Source: Saprospiraceae bacterium (lineage in GTDB: Bacteria; Bacteroidota; Bacteroidia; Chitinophagales; Saprospiraceae). Taken from it: DNA of 33,364 nt. The notes under the pieces were generated by a model. That model was not told where the DNA came from, did not search any database, and saw nothing but the letters and a program-made list of their open reading frames with translations. Of this stretch, positions 15,262 through 23,161 are shown in pieces. Location of the stretch: positions 1-33,364 of the forward strand of contig JALWSS010000229.1 of assembly GCA_026993525.1 (NCBI GenBank). The letters run 5' to 3'. Position 1 is the first letter of the stretch; every line of letters starts with the position of its first letter. Both the position numbers and the translations under genes were made by a program.

Positions 15262-15362
15262 ATGAGGAATTGAGCCCCGTGCCGATAATAATCGGCATCG
15301 GGGGAGGAACTGAGGAACTGAGGAACTGAGGAACTGAGGAACTGAGGAATTGAGGAATTGAA
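15262..15362. repeat. Composite repeat: 9-bp GAGGAACTG array with hairpin
   Basis: A 29-base near-palindrome (15275-15303, CCCCGTGCCGAT/ATCGGCATCGGGG with one bulged base) is preceded by GATGAGGAATTGAG and followed by seven direct repeats of GAGGAACTG/GAGGAATTG. The same composite occurs at 32796-32870 and, flipped, at 21473-21530. The rest of the gap to nifJ (15363-15523) is A-rich with a repeated GGAGG(C/T)GAAGCCGAAAG (about 15440 and 15479). Confidence 0.85.
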
Positions 15363-15523
15363 AAGGATAGTGCTAGTGCCCTGAAAACTATCAAAAAAAC
15401 TCAGTCAGAAAAACCCAAAAAACCTCCCAAAAACCTGAAGGAGGCGAAGCCGAAAGAAAAAAACCTATAGAAAATCCTGGAGGTGAAGCCGAAAGAAAAA
15501 CCTCCGGAAAAACCCTGAAAGAA

Positions 15524-18500
15524 ATGGGAAAAGAAAAGCGAATTGCGACCATAGATGCCAATGAGGCCACCGCACACGTGGCTTACCGGGTGAATGAAGT
15601 TTGCGCCATTTACCCCATCACCCCTTCTTCGCCAATGGCGGAACTTTGTGATGAGTGGGCCGCCCGCGGCATTCCGAACATCTGGGGCAATATACCCGAC
15701 GTGGTGGAAATGCAGCACGAGGGCGGAGCCGCAGGAGCGGTACACGGCAGCCTGCAGGCGGGGTCCCTGACAACCACTTTTACCGCCTCGCAGGGCTTGT
15801 TGCTCATGATCCCGAATATGTACAAAATAGCCGGTGAGCTGACGCCGGCCGTTTTTCATGTGGCTGCGCGCTCCATCGCTGCGCAAGCGCTGTCCATCTT
15901 TGGCGACCACTCGGATGTGATGGCCTGCCGCCCGACGGGCTTTGCCATGCTGGCATCTGCTTCGGTGCAGATGGCACACGACTTTGCGCTCATCGCACAG
16001 GCATCTGCCATGCGCTCCCGCATTCCGTTCATTCACTTTTTCGACGGCTTCCGCACTTCGCACGAGGTGAACAAGCTCAGCATGTTGAGTGATGAGGAGA
16101 TCAAATCCATGATCCCCGACGAGCTGCTGTGGCAACACCGCCAACGGGCCCTCAACCCCGAGCACCCATTCATCAGGGGCACGGCGCAAAACCCCGACAC
16201 CTACTTCCAGGCCCGCGAGACGGTGAACAGTTATTACCTGAAGGCCCCGGCCATTGTGGAACGCATGATGGACGAGTTCGCCGAACTGACCGGCCGGCGC
16301 TACGAGCTGTTCCAATACCACGGCAACCCACAGGCTGAGCGCGTCATCATCCTGATGGGCAGCGGGACCGAAACGGCCATTGAAACCGCCCGGTTTCTGG
16401 AAAAAGAACACGGTGAAAAGGTGGGGGTGCTACAGGTAAACCTCTACCGGCCCTGGTCGGCCACGCACTTCCTGAAAGCATTGCCGAAGACAGTAAAAAG
16501 CCTGGCCGTGCTGGACCGCACAAAAGAACCCGGATCACTGGGAGAACCCCTCTACCAGGATGTGGTCAACACCATTGCCGAAGAAGAAAAAGCCATCAAA
16601 GTGGTGGGCGGCCGCTATGGCTTGTCGTCGAAAGAATTCACACCGGCCATGGTGAAAGGCGTTTTTGACGAGCTGAAAAAGAAAACGCCGAAAAACCATT
16701 TCACGGTTGGCATCAACGATGACGTGACCCACACCAGTGTGGATTACGACCCGTCATTCAGCATCGAGCCGGCCGACGAAACCCGCGCCATGTTCTTCGG
16801 CCTGGGGGCCGACGGCACAGTGGGCGCCAACAAAAACAGCATCAAGATCATCGGCACCAACACCGACCTGTACGCCCAGGGTTACTTTGTTTACGACAGC
16901 AAGAAATCCGGTTCGCAAACGGTGTCGCACCTGCGTTTCGGGCCGCGGCCCATCCAGCGCCCCTACCTCATTGCCGAAGGACAGGCAAACTTCGTGGCCT
17001 GCCACCAGTTCAATTTCATCCGCAAAAAAGACCTGTTGAAATATGCCGCGCCGGGTGCCACCTTCCTGCTCAACAGCCCCTACCCTGCTGATGAGGTCTG
17101 GGACAAGCTGCCCCGCCGCATTCAGGAAGAGATCATTGCGAAGCAACTGAAGTTTTACGTCATAGACGCCACCAAAGTGGCCATTGCTACGGGCATGGGC
17201 CGACGCATCAACACCATCATGCAGACCTGTTTCTTTGCCCTGAGTGGGGTTTTGCCGAAGGAAGAGGCCATCCAGCAAATCAAAAAGGCCATCGAGAAGA
17301 CCTACAGCAAGAAGGGCAAGACCGTGGTGGAACTCAACTTCAAGGCCGTTGACAGCACACTGGACAACCTCTTTGAAGTGAAGGTGCCCGGCAAAGTGAG
17401 CAGCAAACTGGAGTTCCCTGCCATCGTTCCGGAAACGGCGCCGGAATTTGTGAAGGAAGTCACCGCCGCCATGATGCGGGGCGAAGGCGACCTGCTGCCC
17501 GTGAGCAAATTGCCGGATGACGGCACCTACCCGAGTGCCACCACCCGTTGGGAAAAGCGCGACATCGCCACTTTCATCCCCGTTTGGGAACCGGATATCT
17601 GCATCCAGTGTGGCAACTGTAGCTTTGTGTGCCCACACAGTGTCATCCGGGCCAAATTCTTCCACAAAGACCTGCTCAACGGAGCCCCGGAGGGTTTCAA
17701 AAACGCCCCGGTCAATGCCCGCGGTTTCCCCGAAACCCAATACACCCTTCAGATCTATGGCGAGGACTGCACCGGCTGCGGCCTCTGTGTGGAAGTGTGC
17801 CCCGCCAAAAGCCTGAAGGAAAGCGGCAAGAAAGCCATCAACCTGCTCCTGCGGGAGGATGACATGATCGAGGAAACCAAAAAGAATGTTGCTTTCTTCG
17901 AAAAACTGCCGCACAACGACCGCACCCGGGTGGACGCCGGCAGCGTGCGAGGTGCGCAGTTTCTGGAGCCGCTGTTTGAGTTCAGCGGCGCCTGCGCCGG
18001 CTGCGGCGAAACGCCTTACGTCCGCCTGCTCACCCAGCTCTTCGGCGACCGCCTCATGGTGGCCAACGCCACCGGATGCTCCTCCATCTACGGGGGCAAC
18101 CAACCCACCACCCCGTGGTCCGTCAACAAAGATGGGCGCGGGCCGGCATGGTCAAACTCTCTCTTTGAAGACAACGCCGAGTTCGGGATGGGCATGCGGG
18201 TGGCTGCCGACAAGCAGTTGGCCATTGCCACCAGGCTGTTGAAGGAACTCGCTCCGCAACTGGGCAACACCCTGGTCAACGAAATTCTGGATGCACCACA
18301 ACGCACAGAAGGTGAACTGCGGGAGCAGCGCATCCGGGTGGGTGTGCTGAAAAGCAAACTCCTCAAACTCAGCAACGACAAGAAAACGCCGGAGGCCGTC
18401 AAAAAACAGGCCGATGACCTGCTCACGGTTTCCGATCAGCTGGTGCGCCGCAGCGTCTGGCTCATCGGTGGCGACGGTTGGGCCTACGACATCGGCTCTT

Positions 18501-19117
18501 CCGGCCTGGACCACGCCCTGGCCAGCGGCCGCAACATCAACGTGCTGGTACTCGACACCGAAGTTTACTCCAACACCGGCGGCCAGATGTCGAAAGCAAC
18601 GCCAACGGCCGCCACGGCTAAATTTGCCTACGCGGGCAAACGCGTGGGCAAAAAAGACCTGGCCCTGCAGGCCATTTCCTATGGCAACGTTTACGTGGCC
18701 CAGATAGCCATGGGCGCCAACCCGCAGCAAACCCTTTTGGCCATGCGGGAAGCAGAAGCGTATCCGGGTCCGTCATTGATACTGGCCTACAGCCACTGTA
18801 TCGCCCACGGCATTGACATGCAAAAGGGCATGCAGCAGCAAGACCTGGCCGTGGCCAGCGGCTACTGGCCGCTGCTGCGCTACAACCCTGCCCTGCGGCA
18901 GGCCGGTAAAAATCCGTTCGTACTGGATTCTCCAGGACCACGCATCAAGCTGAAGGACTATGCCTACAACGAGATGCGCTACAAGATACTCACCCGTACC
19001 AATCCGGAAGAGGCCGACCGCCTGATGGCACTGGCCCAGGAACTGACCGACCTCCGATGGAAAACCTACGAGGAAATGGCTATGCTCGGTGCAAAGGATT
19101 TCGCACCCGTAGCGTGA
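15524..19117 (+). CDS. nifJ: Pyruvate:ferredoxin (flavodoxin) oxidoreductase
   Basis: 1197-residue single-chain enzyme converting pyruvate, CoA and oxidised ferredoxin to acetyl-CoA, CO2 and reduced ferredoxin. Domains in order: pyruvate/TPP-binding domain I (YPITPSSPMAELCDEWA), transketolase-like domain II, the EKR domain, two ferredoxin clusters (CIQCGNCSFVCP near 692; CTGCGLCVEVCP near 748), the CAGCGETPYVRLL motif (about 823) and the TPP site GGDGWAYDIGSSGLDH (about 983) with NTGGQMSKATP. Full family length. It is flanked by a GltD-like flavoprotein and a DHOD-like protein on the same strand. Confidence 0.97.
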   Translation: MGKEKRIATIDANEATAHVAYRVNEVCAIYPITPSSPMAELCDEWAARGIPNIWGNIPDVVEMQHEGGAAGAVHGSLQAGSLTTTFTASQGLLLMIPNMYKIAGELTPAVFHVAARSIAAQALSIFGDHSDVMACRPTGFAMLASASVQMAHDFALIAQASAMRSRIPFIHFFDGFRTSHEVNKLSMLSDEEIKSMIPDELLWQHRQRALNPEHPFIRGTAQNPDTYFQARETVNSYYLKAPAIVERMMDEFAELTGRRYELFQYHGNPQAERVIILMGSGTETAIETARFLEKEHGEKVGVLQVNLYRPWSATHFLKALPKTVKSLAVLDRTKEPGSLGEPLYQDVVNTIAEEEKAIKVVGGRYGLSSKEFTPAMVKGVFDELKKKTPKNHFTVGINDDVTHTSVDYDPSFSIEPADETRAMFFGLGADGTVGANKNSIKIIGTNTDLYAQGYFVYDSKKSGSQTVSHLRFGPRPIQRPYLIAEGQANFVACHQFNFIRKKDLLKYAAPGATFLLNSPYPADEVWDKLPRRIQEEIIAKQLKFYVIDATKVAIATGMGRRINTIMQTCFFALSGVLPKEEAIQQIKKAIEKTYSKKGKTVVELNFKAVDSTLDNLFEVKVPGKVSSKLEFPAIVPETAPEFVKEVTAAMMRGEGDLLPVSKLPDDGTYPSATTRWEKRDIATFIPVWEPDICIQCGNCSFVCPHSVIRAKFFHKDLLNGAPEGFKNAPVNARGFPETQYTLQIYGEDCTGCGLCVEVCPAKSLKESGKKAINLLLREDDMIEETKKNVAFFEKLPHNDRTRVDAGSVRGAQFLEPLFEFSGACAGCGETPYVRLLTQLFGDRLMVANATGCSSIYGGNQPTTPWSVNKDGRGPAWSNSLFEDNAEFGMGMRVAADKQLAIATRLLKELAPQLGNTLVNEILDAPQRTEGELREQRIRVGVLKSKLLKLSNDKKTPEAVKKQADDLLTVSDQLVRRSVWLIGGDGWAYDIGSSGLDHALASGRNINVLVLDTEVYSNTGGQMSKATPTAATAKFAYAGKRVGKKDLALQAISYGNVYVAQIAMGANPQQTLLAMREAEAYPGPSLILAYSHCIAHGIDMQKGMQQQDLAVASGYWPLLRYNPALRQAGKNPFVLDSPGPRIKLKDYAYNEMRYKILTRTNPEEADRLMALAQELTDLRWKTYEEMAMLGAKDFAPVA

Positions 19118-19120
19118 GAC

Positions 19121-19410
19121 GTGACGCGTGACACGTGACTCGTGACAATCGTGACAGGTGATGGACTGGTCGGAAGGCAGCGAAACTTCCCCAAAAACTC
19201 TAAACCCTAAACTCTAAACCATGTGACGCGTGACAATCGTGACAGGTGATGGACACGGGTCGGAAGGCAGCGAAACTTCCCCAAAAACTCTAAACCACGT
19301 GACGCGTGACAATCGTGACAATCGTGACAGGTGATGGGCCAGTCGCAAAGCAGGGAAACTTCCCCCAAACTCTACACTCTAAACCCTAAACCCTACTAAA
19401 CTCTAAACCC
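19121..19410. repeat. Three long tandem repeats with GTGACGCGTGAC and CTAAACC tracts
   Basis: Three imperfect copies (19121-19222, 19223-19298, 19299-19410). Each opens with GTGACGCGTGAC and further ATCGTGAC units, continues GACAGGTGATGG...CGAAACTTCC, and closes with CTCTAAACC/CCCTAAAC runs. It fills the whole spacer between nifJ and the DHOD-like gene. No gene or clear promoter is visible in it. Confidence 0.85.
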
Positions 19411-19417
19411 GGCAAAA

Positions 19418-20413
19418 ATGGACCTGACCACAAAATACATGGGAATGCAACTCCGCTCGCCACTGGTGGTGAGCGCCTCTCCCCTTTCAGAGAAGCTGGA
19501 CAACATTCTGCAAATGGAAGACGCCGGCGCCGGAGCGGTTGTGCTCTTCTCCCTTTTCGAAGAACAGATCCGTCAGGAAATAGCGCAGTTTGAGATGCTG
19601 GCCACACACGGTGCCGACAGCTTTGCCGAAGCGCTCAATTATTTTCCGACGCCGGTCAACTACCGGGTGGGCATTGACAACTACCTGGAGTTGTTGTTGA
19701 AAGCAAAGGAACGCACCAATATTCCCATCTTCGGCAGCCTCAACGGCATCACGTCCGGCGGCTGGATGGACTACGCACAGTCCTTCCAGGAGGCCGGTGC
19801 CGATGGCGTGGAGCTCAATGTTTTCTTCATCCCCGCCGATATTGAAATTGACGGCCGGGAGGTGGAACAGCGCTATTTCGAGATATTGAAATGGGTGAAA
19901 GAAGCCGTGGATATCCCCGTGGCCATGAAGCTGAACCCCTACTTCAGCGCCACCGGCAACATGGCCAGGCAACTGGCCGCCAAAGGCGCCGACGCACTGG
20001 TACTCTTCAACCGCTTTTACGAACCGGATTTCGACATCGATCAGCTCGAAATTGCCCACAGCCTGGAGCTCAGCGTCGCCAATGAAATTCGCCTGCCGCT
20101 GCAATGGATCGGCATCCTGCACGGAAAAGTGGACACATCGCTGGCCGCCACCTCCGGCGTACAGGGCAGCACCGAACTGATCAAATACCTGCTGGCCGGC
20201 GCCGATGTGGTCATGGCGGCTTCCTGCCTGTTCCGCAATGGCATCGGCTACATCTACCAGATGCTGGCCGAGCTGGAAGAATGGATGCAGGCCCGGGAAT
20301 TCAACAGCGTTGACGAAATGCGTGGCGTGATGAGCCAGGCAAACATCTCAGACCCCACCGCCTACGAAAGGGCCAACTATATCAAGATATTGCAAGGGTA
20401 CAACCCCGTATGA
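19418..20413 (+). CDS. Dihydroorotate dehydrogenase-like protein
   Basis: 331-residue TIM-barrel flavoprotein of the DHOD/DPD family: MDLTTKYMGMQLRSPLVVSA at the first strand, FGSLNGITSGGWMDYA, GADGVELNVFF, IPVAMKLNPYF, and the phosphate-binding end QGSTELIKYLLAGADVVMAAS. In true class I enzymes the active-site base lies in a different context and a PyrD operon is expected; here the neighbour is nifJ. Proteins of this subgroup are often found beside NifJ in Bacteroidota and may have a redox role. Cytoplasmic, full length. Confidence 0.87.
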   Translation: MDLTTKYMGMQLRSPLVVSASPLSEKLDNILQMEDAGAGAVVLFSLFEEQIRQEIAQFEMLATHGADSFAEALNYFPTPVNYRVGIDNYLELLLKAKERTNIPIFGSLNGITSGGWMDYAQSFQEAGADGVELNVFFIPADIEIDGREVEQRYFEILKWVKEAVDIPVAMKLNPYFSATGNMARQLAAKGADALVLFNRFYEPDFDIDQLEIAHSLELSVANEIRLPLQWIGILHGKVDTSLAATSGVQGSTELIKYLLAGADVVMAASCLFRNGIGYIYQMLAELEEWMQAREFNSVDEMRGVMSQANISDPTAYERANYIKILQGYNPV

Positions 20414-20490
20414 TGAGGGATGAGGGATGAGGGATGAAAGAGTTAGCCCCCCCCTACTCCCTACTCCCTACTCCCTACTCCCTACTCCCA
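20414..20490. repeat. Two microsatellites: GATGAGG and CTACTCC
   Basis: GATGAGG is repeated three to four times directly after the DHOD-like stop, then CTACTCC(C) five times. Such tracts are prone to slippage. Confidence 0.8.
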
Positions 20491-20529
20491 AAAAGCCCCC
20501 ACCGGGCATTTCCGGCAGGGGCTTTTTTT
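20491..20529. terminator. Bidirectional terminator between DHOD-like and lipoprotein genes
   Basis: AAGCCCC, ACCGG and their complements form a G+C-rich hairpin around GCATT, followed by TTTTTTT on the plus strand and preceded by AAAA. It serves the convergent genes ending at 20413 and 20552. Confidence 0.85.
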
Positions 20530-20551
20530 CTTTTGTCGCTGCGCAATGGGG

Positions 20552-21010
20552 TTACGGGTGTTCCAGCGTAGCGGTCATGGTGTAGGTGATGCCCGTGTAA
20601 GGCTCGTTAAACGGGAAAGTGACGCGCATCGAACTCTTTGAGAGGCTTTCGATGGTCCAACTCTCACCATCCACAGTGATGGTTTTCTCGTCGGCACTCA
20701 GCACCCAGGTTCCTGTTTGGGTTTGCGGATCGTTCGGGTCGCATTTGGTGGCCCCTTCATCCGTGATGTAAGTGCCGTTATCCTGGAAGATGGTGATGTC
20801 ATCTTTGTCACAGGCGTCCATCTGGGCATAGAAATCCGTGATGCTGGTTCCGGTGATGGGGTCAACGATGGGCGGGTCAACAGTCATTGCAACGAGGATC
20901 CAGCCATCCGGGTCGGTCAGCAGTTGGGTGGTGGATGGATCGTCCTTTTTGCAGGATGCCATTGCGAGCACTACCATGAGCGGCAGCAGTTTGAAAATGA
21001 TTGTCTTCAT
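20552..21010 (-). CDS. Lipoprotein, lipocalin-like
   Basis: 152 residues. The signal with lipobox LAMASC places the lipidated Cys at 20, followed by KKDD, usual for Bacteroidota lipoproteins. The mature domain has features of the small lipocalin-like family: a GWILVAMTVDP start, DDITIFQDNGTYITDEG, TGTWVLSADEKTITVDG and a closing strand. These are predicted ligand-binding or structural envelope proteins with no known activity. Convergent with the DHOD-like gene and sharing its terminator. Confidence 0.8.
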   Translation of the reverse strand: MKTIIFKLLPLMVVLAMASCKKDDPSTTQLLTDPDGWILVAMTVDPPIVDPITGTSITDFYAQMDACDKDDITIFQDNGTYITDEGATKCDPNDPQTQTGTWVLSADEKTITVDGESWTIESLSKSSMRVTFPFNEPYTGITYTMTATLEHP

Positions 21011-21286
21011 AAACAGAATTATTATGGTTTAGAATGAAAAAATGTCCACTTTGAAAGAAGGCCGCAAAGAAGCGCCTTTTGCCTGAGGTAAGGTGGGAAA
21101 ACACGATGTTTGTTCGAACCGTCAACAAAACAAAGGACATGAGCGACAGACGAAGTTTTCTTCACAAATGACTTTGGCAATTTTAGCCTCCACCATGCCG
21201 GGCCTTTCAAAGCTCAGGGCCTCTGCGAAAAGCTTGTCCCGGAACCCGCCTGGCAAGAACGATACCACCGCCGGTGGAATGGGGGA

Positions 21287-21360
21287 TGAGGAATCGAGGA
21301 ATTGATCCCGACTTTCGTCGGGAGAGGAACCGAGGAATCGAGGAATTGAGGAATTGACGG
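21287..21360. repeat. 9-bp GAGGAATTG array with TCCCGAC hairpin
   Basis: GAGGAATCG/GAGGAATTG units surround a perfect hairpin TCCCGACTTTCGTCGGGA (21306-21323). The same hairpin within the same kind of array recurs at 33101-33118. It lies in the 452-bp gap 21011-21462, which also has a small hairpin ACCACCTATCCGGTGGT near 21385; I see no gene in that gap. Confidence 0.8.
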
Positions 21361-21462
21361 GAGAATCGGTTAAATTAATTAGGTACCACCTATCCGGTGG
21401 TCAGACGGGGAATCGAGCAGCATAGTCGGCATCATTTCAGGTGCCACCAACAATTAAACCAG

Positions 21463-22689
21463 TTAGCAGGCCTTGTCGGTTCCTCCCCCGTGCCGATAAT
21501 AATCGGCATCGGGGCTCAGTTCCTCATCAAAAGGATGGAACCTCGCCGCTTCCTTCCGTGCTGTCAGCGGGCGGTTCCATCGGAAGCGGTGGGCGAAGGG
21601 GTTGGTCTTGCCTTCCAGCACGTCAGCGGCGATGCGGCCCAATACCGGGGCAAATTTAAAGCCATGGCCACTGCCGCCACTCATCACCATCAGTCCAGGG
21701 CGGTCGGGGTGCAGGTCTATCAGAAAATCACTGTCCACGCTGTCGCAATAGCGGCAGACCCGGGTGGCCGCCACGGGCACATCCACCAGGCCGGGCAAAG
21801 AACTGGCGATGAACTGCCGGAAGGCCTCCCATTCAGATTGTGGGATGCTCCACCTGCCATTCGCATCGGGCAAGATGCCGGGGCCGTGGCGGGCTATTTT
21901 CAGAATGCCATTTTCCTGTGCGGGGAAACCGTACCAACCCGTGTTGGAGATGTCGGCGCACCAGCCGGGCAAGCTGAGCCAGGGTTGGCGTTTTTCCGAA
22001 GGTAAAAGCAAGTGAAACACCGGCTGACCCGCCGCCCGCAGCCGCTGCCCGGGTTCCGGCAGCAGATTCGGCGTCCAGGCACCGGCAGCCAGGATGGTCA
22101 GCTCTGCAAGGTGCTGCCGGCCGGTGCTGCTCTCAAAGCCAATGATCCGGCCTTTTTTATTCAGCAGCTTTTTCATCCCTTCGCCTGCGGCAATGTGAAC
22201 GCCGGCCTTCCGGCACCATTTTGCCAGCAGCTCCACCACCCGGCCACTGGCCGCCCAGCCGGCTTTCGGGTTGAAATATGCCGCTGTGTATTTTCCTTCG
22301 GCAAAAACGGGGTATCGCTGCGCAAGCCGGACGGCATCCAGTCGCTCAAGCGGGTAGCCCCGCTCAGACAGCACCCGGTAACTTTCGCTTTCAAACCCAC
22401 CTTCGGTAAAAGGCTTTTGAGACAGCAGCAAAAAGCCCACCTGGTGGTAAAGCTCCTCCCCTGCCCTTTCGTTCCACTCCTGCCAAAGCGGAAAGGCCTG
22501 CTCCGTCAGTCCGGTGTAAAACACATCCGTCCCGTAGTCCGCCCGCACCAGCTTGGAAATATCCGTGGACGAAGCCTCCGGATGCGGAATGGGACCGGCG
22601 TCGAATACCTGCACTACATGGCCCCGCTGCCTCAGCTCCAGCGCCGCAGAAAGCCCGAACACCCCGCCACCGATGATCTGTATGCGCAT
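21463..22689 (-). CDS. FAD-dependent amine/sarcosine oxidase-like oxidoreductase
   Basis: 408 residues of the DAO/MSOX family, which oxidises N-methyl or other secondary amino acids to imine plus peroxide. The FAD motif is IIGGGVFGLSAALELRQRGH; the C-terminal part has RVCRYCDSVDSDFLIDLHPD, where the first Cys matches the covalent flavin position in monomeric sarcosine oxidase and fructosyl-amine oxidases, then GGSGHGFKFAPVLGRI. The exact substrate is not decidable. The last residues (about DEELSPDADYYRHGGG) are encoded by the dispersed composite repeat (21473-21530), so the C-terminus was replaced or extended by repeat DNA. No operon partner. Confidence 0.85.
   Translation of the reverse strand: MRIQIIGGGVFGLSAALELRQRGHVVQVFDAGPIPHPEASSTDISKLVRADYGTDVFYTGLTEQAFPLWQEWNERAGEELYHQVGFLLLSQKPFTEGGFESESYRVLSERGYPLERLDAVRLAQRYPVFAEGKYTAAYFNPKAGWAASGRVVELLAKWCRKAGVHIAAGEGMKKLLNKKGRIIGFESSTGRQHLAELTILAAGAWTPNLLPEPGQRLRAAGQPVFHLLLPSEKRQPWLSLPGWCADISNTGWYGFPAQENGILKIARHGPGILPDANGRWSIPQSEWEAFRQFIASSLPGLVDVPVAATRVCRYCDSVDSDFLIDLHPDRPGLMVMSGGSGHGFKFAPVLGRIAADVLEGKTNPFAHRFRWNRPLTARKEAARFHPFDEELSPDADYYRHGGGTDKAC
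21473..21530. repeat. Composite repeat inside the oxidoreductase gene
   Basis: A 29-base near-palindrome at 21486-21514 with GAGGAACTGAG and GAGGA flanks (read on the minus strand). Relative to those flanks the palindrome is flipped compared with the copies at 15275 and 32802: the bulged base is on the other arm. Confidence 0.8.
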
Positions 22690-22938
22690 GATTTGTGTTT
22701 TGAGCAGCTAAGAAAGGGAAAAAGGAGGTGAATACACCAACTTTGATTTGGTGAAAAAACAGCTCGGATTTCATGCCGGTTTACGGGGCAGAAATCCAAA
22801 CACACTTTTGTAATTTTATTGTTATTGTAATTGGCTCTATTTTGACAAAGTGTACTCAACTTCGGCTTTCTTCCCGGAGTTGACAGCAAGCCAATCAAGT
22901 TGAACGTACCGCTAATTTTAACCTTGAACAGTTCTCTT

Positions 22939-23049
22939 CCGGGGTTTTACGAAGCGAAGGAAAAAGAGCTGTTCACTGCATTTGATACCTCAATCGGAAT
23001 GACAGCCCGATTTTGGAGAATTTCTGAATCAGACCACCGTAGTAAGTTG
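22939..23049. repeat. 111-bp repeat shared with 26493-26603
   Basis: This segment matches 26493-26603 with about three mismatches. It carries the boundary motif (22949-22966) and the last roughly 25 codons of the outer-membrane protein gene (TYYGGLIQKFSKIGLSFRLRY...). The remainder of 22690-22938 holds no gene I recognise. Confidence 0.9.
22949..22966 (-). repeat. CTTCGCTTCG boundary motif (cassette 1 end)
   Basis: Minus-strand CTTTTTCCTTCGCTTCGT. The flanks AACAGCTCTTTTTCC and GGAAGAGAACTGTT are nearly complementary, so the motif sits in the loop of an imperfect hairpin. Confidence 0.55.
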
Positions 23050-23161
23050 GGCTAACATACTCAATATAACTTGGTATGAGCAACGGTCCGGACTTGCTCC
23101 TCCAAACTGGAAAAGGTGACCAATTATCCGCAAACCACCTCGTGTCGGTCATATCATTCAT
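22973..23161 (-). pseudogene. Chimeric remnant of the outer-membrane protein gene 3' end
   Basis: A 62-codon frame whose last 24 residues are identical to the C-terminus of the protein at 26527. The first part (MNDMTDTRWFADNWSPFP...) is unrelated to it. Its ATG overlaps the stop of the thioredoxin gene (ATGAATGA), so it could be translated by coupling, but the simplest reading is a leftover gene end after recombination. Confidence 0.6.

Noticed and set aside
15304-15360. 9-bp arrays considered as a CRISPR array
   Set aside because: Units are contiguous with no spacers, and no cas genes are present.
14042-15394. Long minus-strand frame across the GltD-like gene
   Set aside because: Antisense shadow of a gene with clear cofactor motifs; its start lies in the 9-bp repeat array, which gives FLSSSVPQ-type low-complexity sequence.
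16754-18103. Long minus-strand frame inside nifJ
   Set aside because: Shadow of nifJ; no recognisable domain and a composition typical of antisense frames.
19121-19410. CTAAACC tracts considered as telomere-like DNA ends
   Set aside because: They are internal, short and mixed with GTGAC repeats; coding continues on both sides.
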